DNA of 7,127 nucleotides from an uncultured Bacteroidales bacterium (GTDB lineage Bacteria > Bacteroidota > Bacteroidia > Bacteroidales > JAUNSR01): the NCBI GenBank assembly GCA_947074245.1, contig CAMTOW010000101.1:1-7127 (forward strand), in the 5' to 3' direction. The notes beneath the pieces were generated by a model, which was given only the letters and a program-made list of their open reading frames with translations, ran no database searches and was not told the DNA's origin. This document shows, piece after piece, positions 6,973 through 7,127 of this stretch. Numbering within the stretch: position 1 is the stretch's first letter; each line of letters starts with the position of its first letter. Position numbers and translations under genes: made by a program.

Positions 6973-7127
6973 ATTAATCCGCATTATTCATCTTAATAAG
7001 GGGCGTACAATGTCATGTAATTTATTTTTATCGTCCACTCGGGCAAATATTTATGATTTCAGATATGTTTTACTTAAGTTCCCTTCCGGTTGTAGAATTG
7101 GTATGATCATAATCTTTTATTGTTGTT
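6973..7127. other. Right-edge region without a callable gene
   Basis: Two short frames run off the window edge. On the + strand an ATG at 7010, with AAGGGG about 8 bases upstream, stays open to 7127 (about 39 codons) but has an unconvincing composition. On the - strand a frame enters from 7127 and stops at 7070-7072, giving a hydrophilic tail that ends STTGRELK. The second would fit a convergent gene sharing the bidirectional terminator at 6925-6972, yet 18 open codons are easily chance. Neither is called as a gene. Confidence 0.5.

Noticed and set aside
7010..7127. Forward open frame from ATG 7010 to the window edge with an AAGGGG upstream
   Set aside because: Only about 39 codons, with an implausible composition and no recognisable motif; Shine-Dalgarno matches carry little weight in this phylum.
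7070..7127. Reverse-strand C-terminal tail entering from the right edge
   Set aside because: Eighteen open codons before a stop are common by chance in AT-rich DNA; the fit with a bidirectional terminator is suggestive but insufficient.
1..7127. CRISPR array, tRNA, insertion sequence or phage elements
   Set aside because: No regularly spaced repeats, cloverleaf-like stretches, transposase motifs or terminal inverted repeats flanking a gene were found by eye.

Overview
The window reads as chromosomal DNA from a member of the Bacteroidota, most likely the order Bacteroidales. The support is an adjacent SusC/SusD-type outer-membrane pair with the signature features of the phylum (carboxypeptidase-regulatory-like domain, DEVVVTAMG TonB-box region, SusC plug signature, SusD lipoprotein), AT-rich leaders without clear Shine-Dalgarno sequences, and a promoter candidate of the TTTG / TAnnTTTG type. 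Genus cannot be fixed from the sequence alone.

Layout, all genes on the + strand. Bases 1-310 are an AT-rich upstream region with a candidate promoter (191-223) and a 9-bp direct repeat just in front of it. Bases 311-3472 encode a 1053-residue SusC/RagA-type TonB-dependent transporter. After a 17-bp gap, 3490-4965 encode a 491-residue SusD/RagB-type surface lipoprotein, apparently in the same operon. A strong hairpin terminator with a GTGA loop (4972-5024) closes that operon. Bases 5025-5373 hold no gene I can support. Bases 5374-6852 encode a 492-residue FAD-dependent oxidoreductase of the amine oxidase / phytoene desaturase superfamily that carries a lipoprotein signal peptide. A second perfect hairpin terminator (6925-6972) follows. 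The last 155 bases contain no gene I can call.

The SusC and SusD products should form the usual lidded transporter: SusD captures a ligand at the cell surface and SusC moves it through the outer membrane using TonB energy. The ligand is unknown. No glycoside hydrolase, polysaccharide lyase, sulfatase, peptidase or regulator is present in the window. The only enzyme is the lipid-anchored flavoprotein, and it sits behind a terminator, so it is probably transcribed separately. Whether the two units form one system is inference.

The most interesting point is this flavoprotein. It has a Sec/lipoprotein signal rather than a Tat signal, an acidic surface-export-like motif directly after the lipidated cysteine, and an intact FAD-binding fold. 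By eye alignment it lacks the flavin-facing lysine of monoamine oxidases. A surface or periplasmic FAD enzyme next to a SusCD pair without any carbohydrate enzyme may point to uptake and oxidation of a non-glycan substrate.
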